A DNA stretch of 64,000 bases from Youngiibacter fragilis 232.1 (GCF_000495435.3 NZ_AXUN02000183.1:28179-92178); one strand, 5' to 3'; numbered from the stretch's first letter, positions 1 to 10,164 are shown. Made by a program: numbers and translations. Notes: a model not told the origin generated them from the sequence alone.

Positions 1-1061
1 ATAGATTCAACATTTGTGTTTTTGTTGATCGTGTCGCCAGAAGCAAGATTCATGAGTGAAGCGCCAGTTCCAAATAAAGCCGCTGCCCTAATGTCGAGGG
101 CTTCGGTCTCAGCATATGCAGCCCCTGCAAGGAATGCATCACCTGCTCCGGTGGCGCTCCTTACATCTACCTTCAGTGCCCTTAAGATTCCCCTGTCGGT
201 CCCATCACTGAAGAATGTGCCGTCGGGTCCGAGCGATATGAACACCTTCGAGACTCCAAGTCCATGGAAGTGCTCTGCGTTCCTTAACAGGCCTGAATGG
301 TCCTTGGCAGGTATCCCTGTAAGGGCTTCAGCTTCCAGCCTGTTCGGCTTTATGCAGTCGAATCTTCCAATCAGGTCCTTTATCCTCAGCGCCTTTGCCA
401 TTGAAACAGTGTCAAGGTATTTCATGTTGTTCTGAGCCATGCCCAGTGCAGTCTCGATTACCTCATAGCTGAGGTTGGCATCAAATACAGACACCTTGCT
501 TCTTTCAATAAGCGATTTCTTTTCCTGGAGATATGATGAGTCGAACTTCCCATAGATCTCCATTGACGAAACAGCCACATACATGTCCATGTTTTCATCA
601 AGTACAGACAGGTAGGTCCCTGTTGCTTCACCTGCCAGTTTCCTCACGTGCGACACATCAACCCCGGATGCTCTCGTGTCCTCCAGCAGCCGCCTTCCAT
701 TTTCATCATCTCCGACCACCGAAATCAACTTCACGGACAATCCCATCAAAGCCATGTTTTCTGCAATGTTCCTTCCGACACCCCCGGGCGAGAAGGTCAC
801 ACTGCCGGGATTCGAGTCCCTTCCTGACAGCCTGCCGAAGGGCGCGCCGGAGATGTCCATGTTGCATCCACCGATTACAGACACGTAGATCTCATCATCA
901 AGCACATATCCCTTTCCCTTCACAGCACCCTTCTTCATAAGGTTGGCAATATGGACAGCTACCGATGACCTTGTGATCCCAAGGATCTCTGCGATATCTT
1001 TCTGGGATATCATGGGATCCTTCCTTATTATGTTGAGGATTTCCTTTTCACGGTCAGTCAC
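1..1061 (-). CDS. psuK: PfkB-family sugar/nucleoside kinase with N-terminal HTH, pseudouridine kinase-like (partial, C-terminus cut by window edge)
   Basis: Reading the complement from a GTG at 1061, preceded by GAGGGGTGA, gives about 353 open codons that run off the left edge. Residues 1-55 form a winged-helix-like segment (DREKEIL, SQKDIAEILGITRSSV) that is common in HTH-fused pseudouridine kinases. Then come PfkB landmarks: a sugar-binding start (GGCNMDISG), the glycine motif PGGVGRNIAEN, and the C-terminal ATGAGDAFLAG loop carrying the catalytic Asp. The family phosphorylates sugars or nucleosides in the cytoplasm. Pseudouridine is the likeliest substrate because of the HTH fusion, but another ribonucleoside or sugar kinase is possible. 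The usual partner psuG would lie beyond the window. Confidence 0.75.
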   Translation of the reverse strand, partial: MTDREKEILNIIRKDPMISQKDIAEILGITRSSVAVHIANLMKKGAVKGKGYVLDDEIYVSVIGGCNMDISGAPFGRLSGRDSNPGSVTFSPGGVGRNIAENMALMGLSVKLISVVGDDENGRRLLEDTRASGVDVSHVRKLAGEATGTYLSVLDENMDMYVAVSSMEIYGKFDSSYLQEKKSLIERSKVSVFDANLSYEVIETALGMAQNNMKYLDTVSMAKALRIKDLIGRFDCIKPNRLEAEALTGIPAKDHSGLLRNAEHFHGLGVSKVFISLGPDGTFFSDGTDRGILRALKVDVRSATGAGDAFLAGAAYAETEALDIRAAALFGTGASLMNLASGDTINKNTNVES

Positions 1062-1150
1062 TGCGTTCACCCCTCATAAGCTTATGTTTGCTTTCTAAAT
1101 ATTTGCTTATCCTTATTCTATGCCTGAAACTTCAAAAAATCAACAAAAAA

Positions 1151-1176
1151 ATGAAGCCTGCCGAAAAAAATCCGAC
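1151..1176 (-). terminator. Probable rho-independent terminator of the zinc-ribbon gene
   Basis: On the minus strand GAAGC...GCTTC arms with an inner CGG/CCG pairing form an imperfect hairpin, followed by a run of seven T just past 1151. It lies directly downstream of the stop of the zinc-ribbon gene. The stem is interrupted, so efficiency is uncertain. Confidence 0.5.
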
Positions 1177-1187
1177 TGCTTCATCTA

Positions 1188-1952
1188 TCATCTGTTTATG
1201 TCTGTTATCAGCTTGGTGTATTCAACTCTCAGTTCTTCAAGCTTCTTCCGCTCTTCACTTGTTACCGCACCCTCAAAATATTCCATTATCTCTTTTTCAG
1301 TTTCAAGAAGCTTTTCCATAAGCTCGTACTTACCATCAAAGGTCTTTGGCGGATTCGCAAGTTCACCCACCAGCACTTCAAGAGTCCTGCTGTTTTCCTG
1401 CATGGACTTTACGGAAGAAACATCCAGCACCCTGTCTACCAGTCCGTCAACTGCCGTTCCAAGACCCAATCCCTTGAAGAAGCTATTCAGATTGAGCTTG
1501 CCGATGGAGGCTATGCTCTCATCAATGAGGGCTCCCTGTTCTTCAAATCCAGAAACCACGGTAATATATTTTTCCCTGTAGTTATCAAGCTTGGCAAGCT
1601 CTTCAGCTTCTTTCCTCTGGTTGGCAAGCATGACTGCTTCTTCAGTACGCTTCTGGTTCGTCGCAACTGCGAGGTCAACGCTGTAGAAAGCAAGAATCGC
1701 TGCTGCCGAAAGAAATACGATAAGAACTATCCTCAGGAGCACTCCTCGCTGCCTGCCGCTTCTCTTTTCCACGGAGGCATCCCTGTCATATATGTAATCC
1801 TCAGTACGAGGATTCGTTATCATGTCTTCCGCTTCATCATAGCCGCCAAGTTTCACCTTGTCATACCCCTCCATTCCAGCGAAGGGTTTGCCGCACTGGC
1901 TGCAGAATCTGCTTCCGACCGGGTTTTCATATCTGCAATTCCTGCATTCCAA
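1188..1952 (-). CDS. Zinc-ribbon, single-pass membrane protein with coiled-coil C-terminal region
   Basis: 254 residues, with a TTG start at 1952 chosen for its AGGTGA ribosome binding site six bases upstream. The N-terminus is a zinc ribbon of four cysteines in two CxxC pairs (C3, C6, C17, C20). It is followed by a charged linker, one hydrophobic helix at about residues 70-90, and a mostly helical, charged region to the end. The layout suggests a cytoplasmic zinc ribbon and an exported helical domain. I do not recognise the C-terminal domain. Proteins with this zinc-ribbon plus TM layout are common in Firmicutes and usually uncharacterised. It stands alone between hairpins on both sides. Confidence 0.65.
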   Translation of the reverse strand: MECRNCRYENPVGSRFCSQCGKPFAGMEGYDKVKLGGYDEAEDMITNPRTEDYIYDRDASVEKRSGRQRGVLLRIVLIVFLSAAAILAFYSVDLAVATNQKRTEEAVMLANQRKEAEELAKLDNYREKYITVVSGFEEQGALIDESIASIGKLNLNSFFKGLGLGTAVDGLVDRVLDVSSVKSMQENSRTLEVLVGELANPPKTFDGKYELMEKLLETEKEIMEYFEGAVTSEERKKLEELRVEYTKLITDINR

Positions 1953-2040
1953 TCCTTATCACCTGCCCACGTAAAATGATAATACCCATTATTTATCAGG
2001 GCCTTTTGAGAAACTTAAAAATGCTTTAATTTTCAAAGTA

Positions 2041-2084
2041 AATCGGTACGGGAAACAGCTTTTTGATATGCTCCCGTACCGATT
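2041..2084. terminator. Bidirectional hairpin terminator between ZIP transporter and zinc-ribbon gene
   Basis: AATCGGTACGGGA pairs perfectly with TCCCGTACCGATT across an 18-base loop. The stem ends just outside the stop codon of the ZIP gene. A T-rich stretch follows on the plus strand (ATTTTC), and only TTTACTTTG on the minus strand. Confidence 0.65.
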
Positions 2085-2097
2085 ATTTTCATATATC

Positions 2098-2910
2098 CTA
2101 TCCAAGTGCGACATCCAGTATCATCATGATTGTAAACCCGATCAGGGCTCCCATGGTAGCCACATCGGAATTCCCGTTTGACTGTGCTTCAGGGATCAGC
2201 TCTTCGATCACCACATATATCATCGCACCAGCAGCGAAGCATAAGGCATATGGCAGTATCGGTCTCATTATCGAAACAAGGTATGCCCCGAGTACTCCCG
2301 CTATCGGTTCTACTACACCCGAAGCCTGTCCCAGGAGGAAAGCCTTGAACCTTGACATCCCTTCACGTCTGAGTGGTATGGATACCGCCGCTCCTTCAGG
2401 GAAGTTCTGAAGACCTATGCCTATGGCAAGGGCAACAGCTCCTGCCATCGATGCTGTGGATATGCCGTGGTATACCGCTCCGAATGCCACACCTACGGCG
2501 AGGCCTTCAGGTATGTTATGGAGCGTTATTGCGAGTACCAGAAGTACACTTCTCTGCCATGATGTCTTTATTCCCTCTGCCTTGTTGGCAGCAAGCCCCA
2601 AATGAAGGTGTGGAAGCAGCCTGTCGACAATATAGAGGAAAATGCCGCCGCCCATGAAGCCTATGGCTGCAGGGACCCATGCCACGTATCCCATCTCTTC
2701 TGCAAGTGTTATACCCGGGTTCAGCAGCGACCAGAAGCTTGCAGCTATCATGATCCCAGCTGCAAAGCCAAGCATCGCATCGAATACCTTCTTGTTGATG
2801 GTCTTGAAGAAGAATACAAGCGACGCTCCAAGTGCAGTTACGAACCAGGTGAACATTGTGGCCAAGAGCGCCTGTGTGATCGGTGACATACCTTTAAGAA
2901 AATCAAACAT
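2098..2910 (-). CDS. ZIP-family divalent metal transporter
   Basis: 270 residues with about eight hydrophobic segments. It carries the two ZIP metal-site motifs: [11 protein letters not shown] in the fourth transmembrane segment and [12 protein letters not shown] in the fifth. The loop before them is short and holds HLHLG, a small histidine cluster. ZIP proteins move Zn2+ and other divalent cations into the cytoplasm; this one is of the ZupT/GufA type, and its metal cannot be read from the sequence. The start at 2910 has GGGAGGTG upstream. It lies 32 bases after yebC on the same strand and may be cotranscribed with it. Confidence 0.88.
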   Translation of the reverse strand: MFDFLKGMSPITQALLATMFTWFVTALGASLVFFFKTINKKVFDAMLGFAAGIMIAASFWSLLNPGITLAEEMGYVAWVPAAIGFMGGGIFLYIVDRLLPHLHLGLAANKAEGIKTSWQRSVLLVLAITLHNIPEGLAVGVAFGAVYHGISTASMAGAVALAIGIGLQNFPEGAAVSIPLRREGMSRFKAFLLGQASGVVEPIAGVLGAYLVSIMRPILPYALCFAAGAMIYVVIEELIPEAQSNGNSDVATMGALIGFTIMMILDVALG

Positions 2911-2942
2911 TAGTGCACCTCCCTCAATTCGAGCTGGAAGTC

Positions 2943-3680
2943 CTAATCCTCAAATCCCTCAGCAAATTCGGCATTATGCCACACCGAATCCACATCGTCA
3001 TCTTCGTCAAGCTTGTCGAGGAGCTTCTGGAACTTTTCAGAGGCGTCCATGTCAAGGGCAGTATAGACATTGGGGATCATGGTTATTTCAGCCTCAAGGA
3101 ATTCTATTCCCTGCGCCTCGAGTGCCGATTTAACTGATTCAAATTCCTCAGGTGCTGTGATTACTTCGTATACCTCGTCCTCTGCACTGAAATCCTCTGC
3201 TCCTGCCTCAAGTGCAAGCATCATCAGCTCTTCCTCATCCAGTTCATCAGTCTTTTCAATGACCATCTGACCTTTCTTGTTGAACATGAATGTCACTGAA
3301 CCTGATGTGCCGAGATTTCCTCCGAACTTATCGAAGGTGTGCCTTACATTTCCTGCTGTCCTGTTCTTGTTGTCGGTGTATGACTGTACGATTACAGCAA
3401 CACCGTTTGGTCCATACCCCTCGTATGTTATGTCTTCATAGTTGACGCTCTCAAGCTCGCCGGCGCCTTTCTTGATTGCCCTGGTTATATTGTCCATGGG
3501 CATGTTGGCTGCCTTCGCCTTCGCGATTACGTCCCTGAGCTTTGCATTGGTATCCGGACTGCTGCCGTCCTTTGCCGCCATGATGAGCTCCTTGCCGATC
3601 TTTGTGAATATCTTGCCCCTCTTGGCGTCCATCTTTCCCTTTTTAGCCTGTATGTTGTGCCATTTTGAATGTCCTGACAA
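2943..3680 (-). CDS. yebC: YebC/PmpR (TACO1) family protein
   Basis: 245 residues, the usual family length. It begins with the signature [14 protein letters not shown], and continues with GRGGNLG-like [11 protein letters not shown] and the acidic C-terminal half ([20 protein letters not shown]). Members have been described as DNA-binding regulators, and more recently as translation factors that relieve ribosome stalling (TACO1 orthologues). Function here is inferred from family only. Its only close neighbour on the strand is the ZIP transporter downstream. Confidence 0.93.
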   Translation of the reverse strand: MSGHSKWHNIQAKKGKMDAKRGKIFTKIGKELIMAAKDGSSPDTNAKLRDVIAKAKAANMPMDNITRAIKKGAGELESVNYEDITYEGYGPNGVAVIVQSYTDNKNRTAGNVRHTFDKFGGNLGTSGSVTFMFNKKGQMVIEKTDELDEEELMMLALEAGAEDFSAEDEVYEVITAPEEFESVKSALEAQGIEFLEAEITMIPNVYTALDMDASEKFQKLLDKLDEDDDVDSVWHNAEFAEGFED

Positions 3681-3732
3681 ATCTATCTCCTCCGTTTCTT
3701 ACGACTCTGAATTATACCACAAGGACCACGGT

Positions 3733-4383
3733 CTATACAATATCCGTAAAAAGCCTGTCGTTTTCCTTGTAGTAAAGGGACCTGTCCCCTGTTATGAACC
3801 CAAGTCTCCCAGATGCGGCTTCCGTAAGCTGAGCTATCAGCCATGCCGTCCTGCCCTCTTCAATATATAACGTGATTTCAACATCCTCCGCATATGAGGT
3901 ATCCTCTATGTGGATCCCATTTTCTCTCAGGAGATGCTGGAACTTTCCAAGCAGGTCATATGCTATACTCAGCTTCAGTTCATTTCCGTATACCCTTTCG
4001 ATGGTTCCGCATGCCCCTATTGCGTCGGATGCCCCTCTTATGTACGCCCTTGTAAGCCCGCTGGCACCGAGCAGCACACCACCGAAATATCTCGTCACAA
4101 CAATCACTGAATTCTTCAATCCGCTTTTCCTTATGACATCAAGCACCGGCATTCCGCCGGTTCCCTGCGGTTCACCATCATCGCTGTATCTCTGTATGTT
4201 CTCATTTTCACCCAATGTATATGCATATACATGGTGCCTGGCCTCCTTGTAGGTGCTCTTCACCTTGTCAATGAACGCCCTTGCCTCCTCCTCGGTTTCC
4301 ACCCTCCTGCCAGACCCGATGAACACTGATTTCTTTTCAGTGAACTCAGATGACCCTTCATTCCTTATCGTCCTGTAGCCCAT
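3733..4383 (-). CDS. yigZ: YigZ/IMPACT family protein
   Basis: 216 residues with the IMPACT N-terminal signature: KSVFIGSGRRV, then HHVYAYTLG, YSDDGEPQGTGG and VTRYFGGVLLG. A small DUF1949-like C-terminal domain completes it. Bacterial members have no firmly assigned activity; eukaryotic IMPACT modulates Gcn2. Its ATG overlaps the stop of the upstream nucleotidyltransferase (TAATG), so the genes are translationally coupled as the third member of the hflX operon. Confidence 0.88.
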   Translation of the reverse strand: MGYRTIRNEGSSEFTEKKSVFIGSGRRVETEEEARAFIDKVKSTYKEARHHVYAYTLGENENIQRYSDDGEPQGTGGMPVLDVIRKSGLKNSVIVVTRYFGGVLLGASGLTRAYIRGASDAIGACGTIERVYGNELKLSIAYDLLGKFQHLLRENGIHIEDTSYAEDVEITLYIEEGRTAWLIAQLTEAASGRLGFITGDRSLYYKENDRLFTDIV

Positions 4384-5276
4384 TATATCTGGTACACATT
4401 CTCCCTTATCAGTTCTCTTCTTTCGAAGGTCTTAACCGCCCTCAGCTCCATCTTGAGGATGTTCTTGGAATGGAGCAGTGAGAGTATACCTTCCATTTCT
4501 ATAGAGAAATCCGAGAAGAAGGGGTCCCTTGATATTTCTCTGGCACTTTTGAATCCTGGATTTTCCCTCAGATAAGCAAGGAGTATTTCTGATGCCTGCT
4601 GAATTTCCATGTCGATCGTGGTCTTCAGATACCTGTTTACTTCTGTGACCCTTACTTCAAGGTCCCCTTCTCCTACAAGCATCCGGAACTGTCTGTCAAA
4701 TTCCCTGTCCAGGTTCGCTGCCATTGACAATGTGTCCTTTGAGATCATGTAGCCTCTCGAGTTCACATATACCGAAGCATATAGCTCCATCGAATCTATA
4801 AGCGTCCTGAATGCCCCGAAAAGGTTACCTCCGACAAGAAACTTCTCGGTTGAATCTATTGTCTTGATGAGTCTCCCAAGATATGAGAGTGTCCATTTCC
4901 TTCTGTCCATGTCAGGATAGAACCTCTCGTCATTGTATTTTGCCCGTATTTCTTCATCCCTTGCAAAGACTATCTTCGAGGATGAGAATATCCTGTGCAG
5001 GTAACTGCCCTTCACCCGAAATCCCTTGAGGTTCAGGAATTCTTCCTTGGAAATGACCTTCAGGTGCACAGGTACTCCGAACTCTGTAGAGTAGACATTC
5101 CTTACCCCGCTCTCGGCTTCCTTCATTATAACAAAAAAATCAATATCGGAATTCTCCCATAGGTCTCCTGTCACCATGCTGCCGAAAACAAAGGCTCCCA
5201 GCACCTCAGTGTTGGCTTCGAGAGCCTGTGCCACATTCTGGTATGCCTTCTGATATTCTAAAATCAGATTTTTCAT
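4383..5276 (-). CDS. Nucleotidyltransferase-fold protein (MNT/pol beta-like)
   Basis: 297 residues. Residues 28-52 hold the minimal nucleotidyltransferase motif, GSMVTG followed by the SDIDFF metal-binding Asp pair. The rest is helical, resembling the substrate-handling domains of antibiotic and tRNA nucleotidyltransferases, and the C-terminus may be winged-helix-like. No substrate can be named. The ATG overlaps the hflX stop by four bases (ATGA) and has GGAGG upstream, so expression is coupled to hflX. The gene is not part of a typical MNT/HEPN toxin pair, since no HEPN gene is adjacent. Confidence 0.7.
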   Translation of the reverse strand: MKNLILEYQKAYQNVAQALEANTEVLGAFVFGSMVTGDLWENSDIDFFVIMKEAESGVRNVYSTEFGVPVHLKVISKEEFLNLKGFRVKGSYLHRIFSSSKIVFARDEEIRAKYNDERFYPDMDRRKWTLSYLGRLIKTIDSTEKFLVGGNLFGAFRTLIDSMELYASVYVNSRGYMISKDTLSMAANLDREFDRQFRMLVGEGDLEVRVTEVNRYLKTTIDMEIQQASEILLAYLRENPGFKSAREISRDPFFSDFSIEMEGILSLLHSKNILKMELRAVKTFERRELIRENVYQI

Positions 5277-7063
5277 TTCTTTCCTCCAACAAGGAACTTT
5301 TCATACATATACAGGTCCCTGTCAGGAACCTCGGCCTTCACATATGTTCCTTCTTCCCTGTATTCCTCAGCAATCACAATTCCTCTTGCCCTGATTGAAG
5401 AAAGCAGCTTCTGCTCGCTGTATGGAACGAGTACCTCTATTGAGCTATGGGTCTTCGGAAGGGCTTCCATGATCATGTCCAGCAGCGGTTCAAGGTTCTT
5501 TCCGTTCTTTGCTGATATTTCTATGATCTTGTGCTTTCCTTCGTAGAGCTCCCTTATGTCTTCAACCACATAGCTCAGACCCTTGTCCACCTTGTTCAGG
5601 GCAATGATCGTATCCTTATCCCCGCAGCCGATCTCCTCAAGTACGCTGTCTACCGTGATAGCCTGTTTATATGCATCATCGGATGATGCATCGATGACAT
5701 GCACGAGAAGGTCAGAAAAGACAACCTCTTCAAGGGTTGACTTGAAGGCTTCTATGATGTCATGAGGTAGCTTCCTTACGAAGCCGACTGTGTCCGTCAG
5801 CGTTACTATACGTTTGTCCTTCAGGGCTATTGCCCTGGTTGTCGTGTCAAGTGTCGCGAAAAGCATGTCCGCTTCAAATACCTTTTCCTTGACTACGGAA
5901 TCCTTCGACGATATTTCATAGAGCGCATTCCTCAGCGTGCTCTTACCGGCATTCGTGTATCCGACCAGTGAGACCTTCTGGATCTCGTTTGTCTCCCTGT
6001 TCTCCCTCTGTATCTCCCTGACACCTGTGATCTTCGACAGTTCCCTTGTAAGGTCAGTGACCTTCTCCCTGATCCTTCTCCTGTCTATCTCAAGCTTTGT
6101 CTCACCAGGACCCTTAGTCCCTATTCCGCCGCCTGTCCTCGACATTACCGTACCAAGGCCAATAAGCCTGTTCATCCTGTACTTTAGCTGCGCAAGCTCG
6201 ACTTGGAGCTTCGCTTCCCTTGACCTTGCACGCCTTGCGAATATCTCGAGGATAAGTGTCGTCCTGTCGATAACCTTTACTCCCAGCTGTTCCTCCAGGT
6301 TCCTTATCTGTGTGCCTGTAAGCTCATCATCAAATATTACAACATTGCTTCTTGTCAGCTGAAGCCTCTCCCCTATTTCCCTTACCTTTCCGCTGCCGAC
6401 ATAGAAGGCATTGTCCGGCCTCTCCCTGTTCTGTATCACCATATCAGCAACCGGGAGATTGCATGCCTTAGCAAGCTCTCTAAGTTCCTCCAGGCTGTCC
6501 TCGGTATCTATGCCCGCAAGGACTGCCCTTTCTTCAGGCTCAGAAATGCTTTCACCCTGCTTCATGAGTGACTCATTGAATGTGATCCTGTCGAGGATGT
6601 CAAATGACAATGCTGACTGAATATCCATCGGCTGCGTAGCCTGTGCTGCAAGCCTTCCGTCATCTACAGTAAGGAATCCTATCACCATAGTCGGATATTC
6701 ACCAAGCCCAATGGCAGCAATACAGTCCAGCTTCATCTTCAACAGAGCTGAGACATCCAGAGCCGAAAGCCTCGGATTTCCATTAGGATGCGTATGGATT
6801 ATCCTGGTGCCGGACAGCTTCCTTTCCTTGACATCAAGAAGAGGCAGAGATACGCTGCTTGAGTCTCCTATCGTGACTTCCTGAACCTTACCCCTCCTGT
6901 CGATCGCTACTGATATTTCTCTCTCAGTTTCCCCGGACAATCTTGATATGAGGTCCGTGATCTCCTGTGATGCTATCTGGTATTTTGGTGTCCTTATCTC
7001 GAATATAGTCTCCAGCTCATCCAGAATCCTTTTTCTGATCCCGTCAATATTTCCTGAAATCAC
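5273..7063 (-). CDS. hflX: GTPase HflX with N-terminal JAMM-like domain
   Basis: 596 residues from a GTG start with GGAGG upstream; classical HflX is about 400-450. Residues 180-596 are HflX proper: a glycine-rich N-domain ([13 protein letters not shown]), a helical linker with [14 protein letters not shown], and the G domain with P-loop [19 protein letters not shown] and NKVD. HflX splits stalled or hibernating ribosomes. The extra N-terminal 170 residues contain [14 protein letters not shown] (residues 90-103), which fits the JAMM pattern HxHx7SxxD, with Glu49 as the possible fourth residue. I believe long HflX forms occur in other Clostridia. It heads the operon with the nucleotidyltransferase and yigZ. 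Confidence 0.93.
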   Translation of the reverse strand: MISGNIDGIRKRILDELETIFEIRTPKYQIASQEITDLISRLSGETEREISVAIDRRGKVQEVTIGDSSSVSLPLLDVKERKLSGTRIIHTHPNGNPRLSALDVSALLKMKLDCIAAIGLGEYPTMVIGFLTVDDGRLAAQATQPMDIQSALSFDILDRITFNESLMKQGESISEPEERAVLAGIDTEDSLEELRELAKACNLPVADMVIQNRERPDNAFYVGSGKVREIGERLQLTRSNVVIFDDELTGTQIRNLEEQLGVKVIDRTTLILEIFARRARSREAKLQVELAQLKYRMNRLIGLGTVMSRTGGGIGTKGPGETKLEIDRRRIREKVTDLTRELSKITGVREIQRENRETNEIQKVSLVGYTNAGKSTLRNALYEISSKDSVVKEKVFEADMLFATLDTTTRAIALKDKRIVTLTDTVGFVRKLPHDIIEAFKSTLEEVVFSDLLVHVIDASSDDAYKQAITVDSVLEEIGCGDKDTIIALNKVDKGLSYVVEDIRELYEGKHKIIEISAKNGKNLEPLLDMIMEALPKTHSSIEVLVPYSEQKLLSSIRARGIVIAEEYREEGTYVKAEVPDRDLYMYEKFLVGGKK

Positions 7064-7090
7064 AAGATTTCCTCCTTCTTTTCCAAATTC

Positions 7091-7119
7091 TTGACATATT
7101 TCCTTTAATTATATAGTAT
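7091..7119 (+). promoter_or_regulatory. Probable sigma-A promoter of hpt
   Basis: TTGACA at 7091-7096, a 17-base spacer, and TAGTAT at 7114-7119, upstream of the hpt start. It lies in the divergent region between hflX and hpt. Confidence 0.55.
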
Positions 7120-7161
7120 TTAGTACAAGAATTACAGTGTGCGCAGAATGCGGAGGTTCAC

Positions 7162-7683
7162 ATGGAAGATAAAAAGATGAATGTACTGATATCGGCAGAT
7201 GAAATAAGGGAAAGAATCAAGGAACTTGGAGAAGAGATAACAAAAAAGTACAAGGGTCAGAAACTCTATGTGCTTTCACTCCTTAGAGGAAGCTTCATCT
7301 TTACAGCTGACCTTGTGAGAGCTATGGATACCGAGGTGAAGATAGGCTTCATGACCACTTCCTCATATGGCCACGGAGAGGAATCAGAAGGCAAGGTCAC
7401 AGTGGTCACTGATATAGCCGATGACCTGGAGGGGTTCAGCGTACTTGTCGTGGATGACATAATAGATACGGGAATCACAATGGATTTTGTAATGAAGCAT
7501 GTCATGGCAAAGGGTGCCAAGGCAGCAGCTTGCTGCACGCTCCTGGACAAGCCTTCCAGGAGAAGAGTGGAGATAGTACCTGACTTCTGCGGATTTGTAA
7601 TAGACGATATCTTCGTAGCCGGTTACGGCTTAAACTATGGTGATTATTACAGGAATATTCCATTTGTCTTCAACTGGCAGTAG
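7162..7683 (+). CDS. hpt: Hypoxanthine phosphoribosyltransferase
   Basis: 173 residues, typical for the family. It carries the PRPP-binding loop VLVVDDIIDTGITM, the N-terminal LRGSFIFTADL motif and a C-terminal GYGLNYGDYYRNIPF. It converts hypoxanthine or guanine and PRPP to IMP or GMP in purine salvage in the cytoplasm. It is divergent from hflX, monocistronic, and followed at 7721 by a terminator. In many Firmicutes hpt sits next to tilS and ftsH; that arrangement is absent here. Confidence 0.93.
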   Translation: MEDKKMNVLISADEIRERIKELGEEITKKYKGQKLYVLSLLRGSFIFTADLVRAMDTEVKIGFMTTSSYGHGEESEGKVTVVTDIADDLEGFSVLVVDDIIDTGITMDFVMKHVMAKGAKAAACCTLLDKPSRRRVEIVPDFCGFVIDDIFVAGYGLNYGDYYRNIPFVFNWQ

Positions 7684-7720
7684 AATATTCTGAAAATCCC
7701 ACTAAATATTAAGATTTTCT

Positions 7721-7754
7721 AAAGATGCCGTTCCTTAAGGTGCGGCATCTTTTA
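7721..7754 (+). terminator. Rho-independent terminator of hpt
   Basis: AAAGATGCCG (7721-7730) pairs with CGGCATCTTT (7743-7752) and ends in TTTT. The extended -10 of the next gene (TGATATAAT, ending at 7763) begins right after it. Confidence 0.8.
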
Positions 7755-7763
7755 TGATATAAT
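7755..7763 (+). promoter_or_regulatory. Extended -10 promoter element for the class A PBP gene
   Basis: TGATATAAT matches the extended -10 pattern TGnTATAAT and lies 36 bases before the PBP start. The -35 region at that distance (TTAAGG) is poor and overlaps the hpt terminator loop. Confidence 0.5.
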
Positions 7764-7798
7764 GGTTTATAAATTTCAATGGAGGTTGTTTTCAAAGT

Positions 7799-10156
7799 AT
7801 GAATGGAAAGCCCAAAAGAAGGGTGAACGCAAAAACAAGCGGTTTCACAATGCTAATAAAAACGTTAAAATTCATTTTCATAGCTCTTGTGGTAGCGACA
7901 CTCGTCGGAGGATTATACGCCGCAAAGATAAGCCTTGCCATTGCGGAGGATGCACCTGAACTTAGCGCTGAGAAGTTTATTCACCAGAACCAGCCTTCCG
8001 TGATCCTTGACTCGACAGGAGCCCAATATGACATTGTCCATACTGATGAGGTAAGGTTCCCGGTTTCCCTTGAGGAAATGGGACAGAATCTGCAGGACGC
8101 CTTCATATCCATCGAGGATGAAAGGTTCTACAAGCACAACGGTGTTGACTACAGAAGGACGATAAGCGTCGTGATCCAGGACATTATCGGAAGAGTCACA
8201 GGAAACAGAAGCATGCAGGGTGGATCTACCCTGACACAGCAGATAATAAAGAACACATTCCTCACCAGGGACAAGGAATATACAAGGAAGATAAAGGAAA
8301 TATTCATGGCTCTCGAAGCAGAGAAGGTCCTTTCAAAGGAACAGATACTCGAGACCTACATGAACGGTATTTACCTCGGAGGAAAGGCTAACGGGGTAGA
8401 AGCAGCTGCAAGGCAGTACTTCTCAAAGAATGCAAAGGACCTTACAATTATCGAAGCTGCTTACGTAGCGGGTACGACACAGAGCCCGTCTGTTTTCTAT
8501 GCCTTCTCAGACAGCTCAAAGGCTAATCCTGCAAAGTACATCAACAGGACAAAGCTCGTGCTTCAGGCGATGCTCAGGAATGAGAAGATCACCCAGGTGG
8601 AATACGATGCGTCAATAGCTGAGCTCGATGCAACAGGAATAACCTTCAACCAGACTGTTCTTATCAGTGACAAATACAACTATGAGTATTTCACAAGACC
8701 TGTAATAGACCAGGTCAGGGCAGACCTAAAGGAAAAGAACGGCCTGACAGATGAGGAGATCACTGAGCTTCTGAGCTACGGTGGACTCACTATTCATTCC
8801 ACAATGAACAGGGCTGCGCAGGATTATGCCCAATCAATCCTCGATGACTTCAACAATATCAAAAGCGAATACAATCAGCCCAAGCTCCGTGAAGCTACAG
8901 CAGCCGATCCAGAGAGCAAGGTCAAGACCCTTGCTGATGGCTCCAGATGGGTAGAGTACACTGAAGTTACTGAAGCACAGGCCGCATTTTCAGCTGTCGA
9001 CTACAAGACAGGGCAGGTACAGGTCATAATCGGAGGAAGGAACCAGGAGTCAGCCGCAGGTTACAACAGGGCCTACTACTCACCTACTTTCGCGAATTCA
9101 GTACTCAGGTCCATAGGTTCCACAACTAAGCCACTCACCGTTTACGGACCAGGAATCGATACTGGAAAGATCACTTTAGGGAGCACAGCAAAAGATGAGA
9201 AACTTGAATTAGCTCTCTACAAGCCGCTGGGATTCCAAGTTAGCCCTCTCAACGTAAATAACAGATATACAGGAATGACTGATATTAGAACAGCTATCGT
9301 TAATTCCTATAACACCGTATCTGTAAGGACATTCGCTGTTGTTGGCAAACAGACCTCTCAAAGCTATGGTGAAAAGTTTGGTCTTATATATACGAAGAAT
9401 GCAGAAAATGTTGGAGCATCCACCCTTGCACTCGGATCGAATCATGAGGACGGTAAGGATGGCGGAAATCCTCTTGTTCTTGCGACAGCATACGGTGCCT
9501 TCGGAAACAGCGGAATCGTCACAGAGTCGATACTCTATACCAAGGTTACTGATGCCTCAGGCAATGTTATCCTCGAGAATGTTCCTGAATCAAGGCAGGT
9601 GATCAAGCCTCAGACTGCATACATACTCTATGATGTAATGAAGGATGTCGTCAAGAACAACGTACCAAGCGCAAAGCTTACAAGCATGCCGATAGCAGGA
9701 AAGACCGGTACTTCACAGGGAAGGATAGATACATGGTTTGCCGGACTCAGCCCATACTATTCAGCATCCATGTGGATAGGTTCAGATACGCACGAAGAGC
9801 TGCACAAGGCAGGCTCCCAGGCAGTCCAGACGTCTTACGCGACCCAGGTTGCCTTTGGAAAGATCATGAAGTTCCTGCATGAGGGACTTCCGGTGAAGGA
9901 CATCAAGAGACCGGGAGGGATAGTCCAGGGGGCATTCTGTACAGAATCAGGTGCCATACCTAATGACTACTGCATAGAAGCGGGAACCGCAAGGACCGAC
10001 CTCTTCATAGACGGGACCCAGCCGACAGAGCTGTGCACAATACACATCCCTCCGGTAGAGCCCGAGCCGATACCTGTAGACCCAACAGAAACTACCTCCC
10101 CGGTAGTAGTACCACCGACAGGGAACAATAATAGTAACAGACCTGGTAATCCTTGA
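7799..10156 (+). CDS. Class A penicillin-binding protein (transglycosylase/transpeptidase)
   Basis: 785 residues. A short basic cytoplasmic tail and one transmembrane helix (about residues 20-45) come first. The GT51 glycosyltransferase domain follows, with EDERFYKHNGVDY (catalytic Glu) and GGSTLTQQIIKN. The transpeptidase domain has the nucleophile motif STTKP, SYN and KTGTSQ. The tail is rich in Pro and Thr. It polymerises and crosslinks peptidoglycan on the outer membrane face. It resembles PBP1A/PbpF types. The ogt start lies 9 bases after its stop, so the two are probably cotranscribed. Confidence 0.93.
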   Translation: MNGKPKRRVNAKTSGFTMLIKTLKFIFIALVVATLVGGLYAAKISLAIAEDAPELSAEKFIHQNQPSVILDSTGAQYDIVHTDEVRFPVSLEEMGQNLQDAFISIEDERFYKHNGVDYRRTISVVIQDIIGRVTGNRSMQGGSTLTQQIIKNTFLTRDKEYTRKIKEIFMALEAEKVLSKEQILETYMNGIYLGGKANGVEAAARQYFSKNAKDLTIIEAAYVAGTTQSPSVFYAFSDSSKANPAKYINRTKLVLQAMLRNEKITQVEYDASIAELDATGITFNQTVLISDKYNYEYFTRPVIDQVRADLKEKNGLTDEEITELLSYGGLTIHSTMNRAAQDYAQSILDDFNNIKSEYNQPKLREATAADPESKVKTLADGSRWVEYTEVTEAQAAFSAVDYKTGQVQVIIGGRNQESAAGYNRAYYSPTFANSVLRSIGSTTKPLTVYGPGIDTGKITLGSTAKDEKLELALYKPLGFQVSPLNVNNRYTGMTDIRTAIVNSYNTVSVRTFAVVGKQTSQSYGEKFGLIYTKNAENVGASTLALGSNHEDGKDGGNPLVLATAYGAFGNSGIVTESILYTKVTDASGNVILENVPESRQVIKPQTAYILYDVMKDVVKNNVPSAKLTSMPIAGKTGTSQGRIDTWFAGLSPYYSASMWIGSDTHEELHKAGSQAVQTSYATQVAFGKIMKFLHEGLPVKDIKRPGGIVQGAFCTESGAIPNDYCIEAGTARTDLFIDGTQPTELCTIHIPPVEPEPIPVDPTETTSPVVVPPTGNNNSNRPGNP

Positions 10157-10164
10157 GGGATATA

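Noticed and set aside
533..940. Plus-strand ORF rich in His, Pro and Ser
   Set aside because: It is an opposite-strand shadow of the pseudouridine-kinase-like gene.
2602..3133. Plus-strand ORFs across ZIP and yebC
   Set aside because: Both lie opposite clear genes and show no coding features of their own.
4383..5276. MNT/HEPN toxin-antitoxin pair
   Set aside because: The nucleotidyltransferase is coupled to hflX and yigZ, is twice the usual MNT length and has no HEPN partner.
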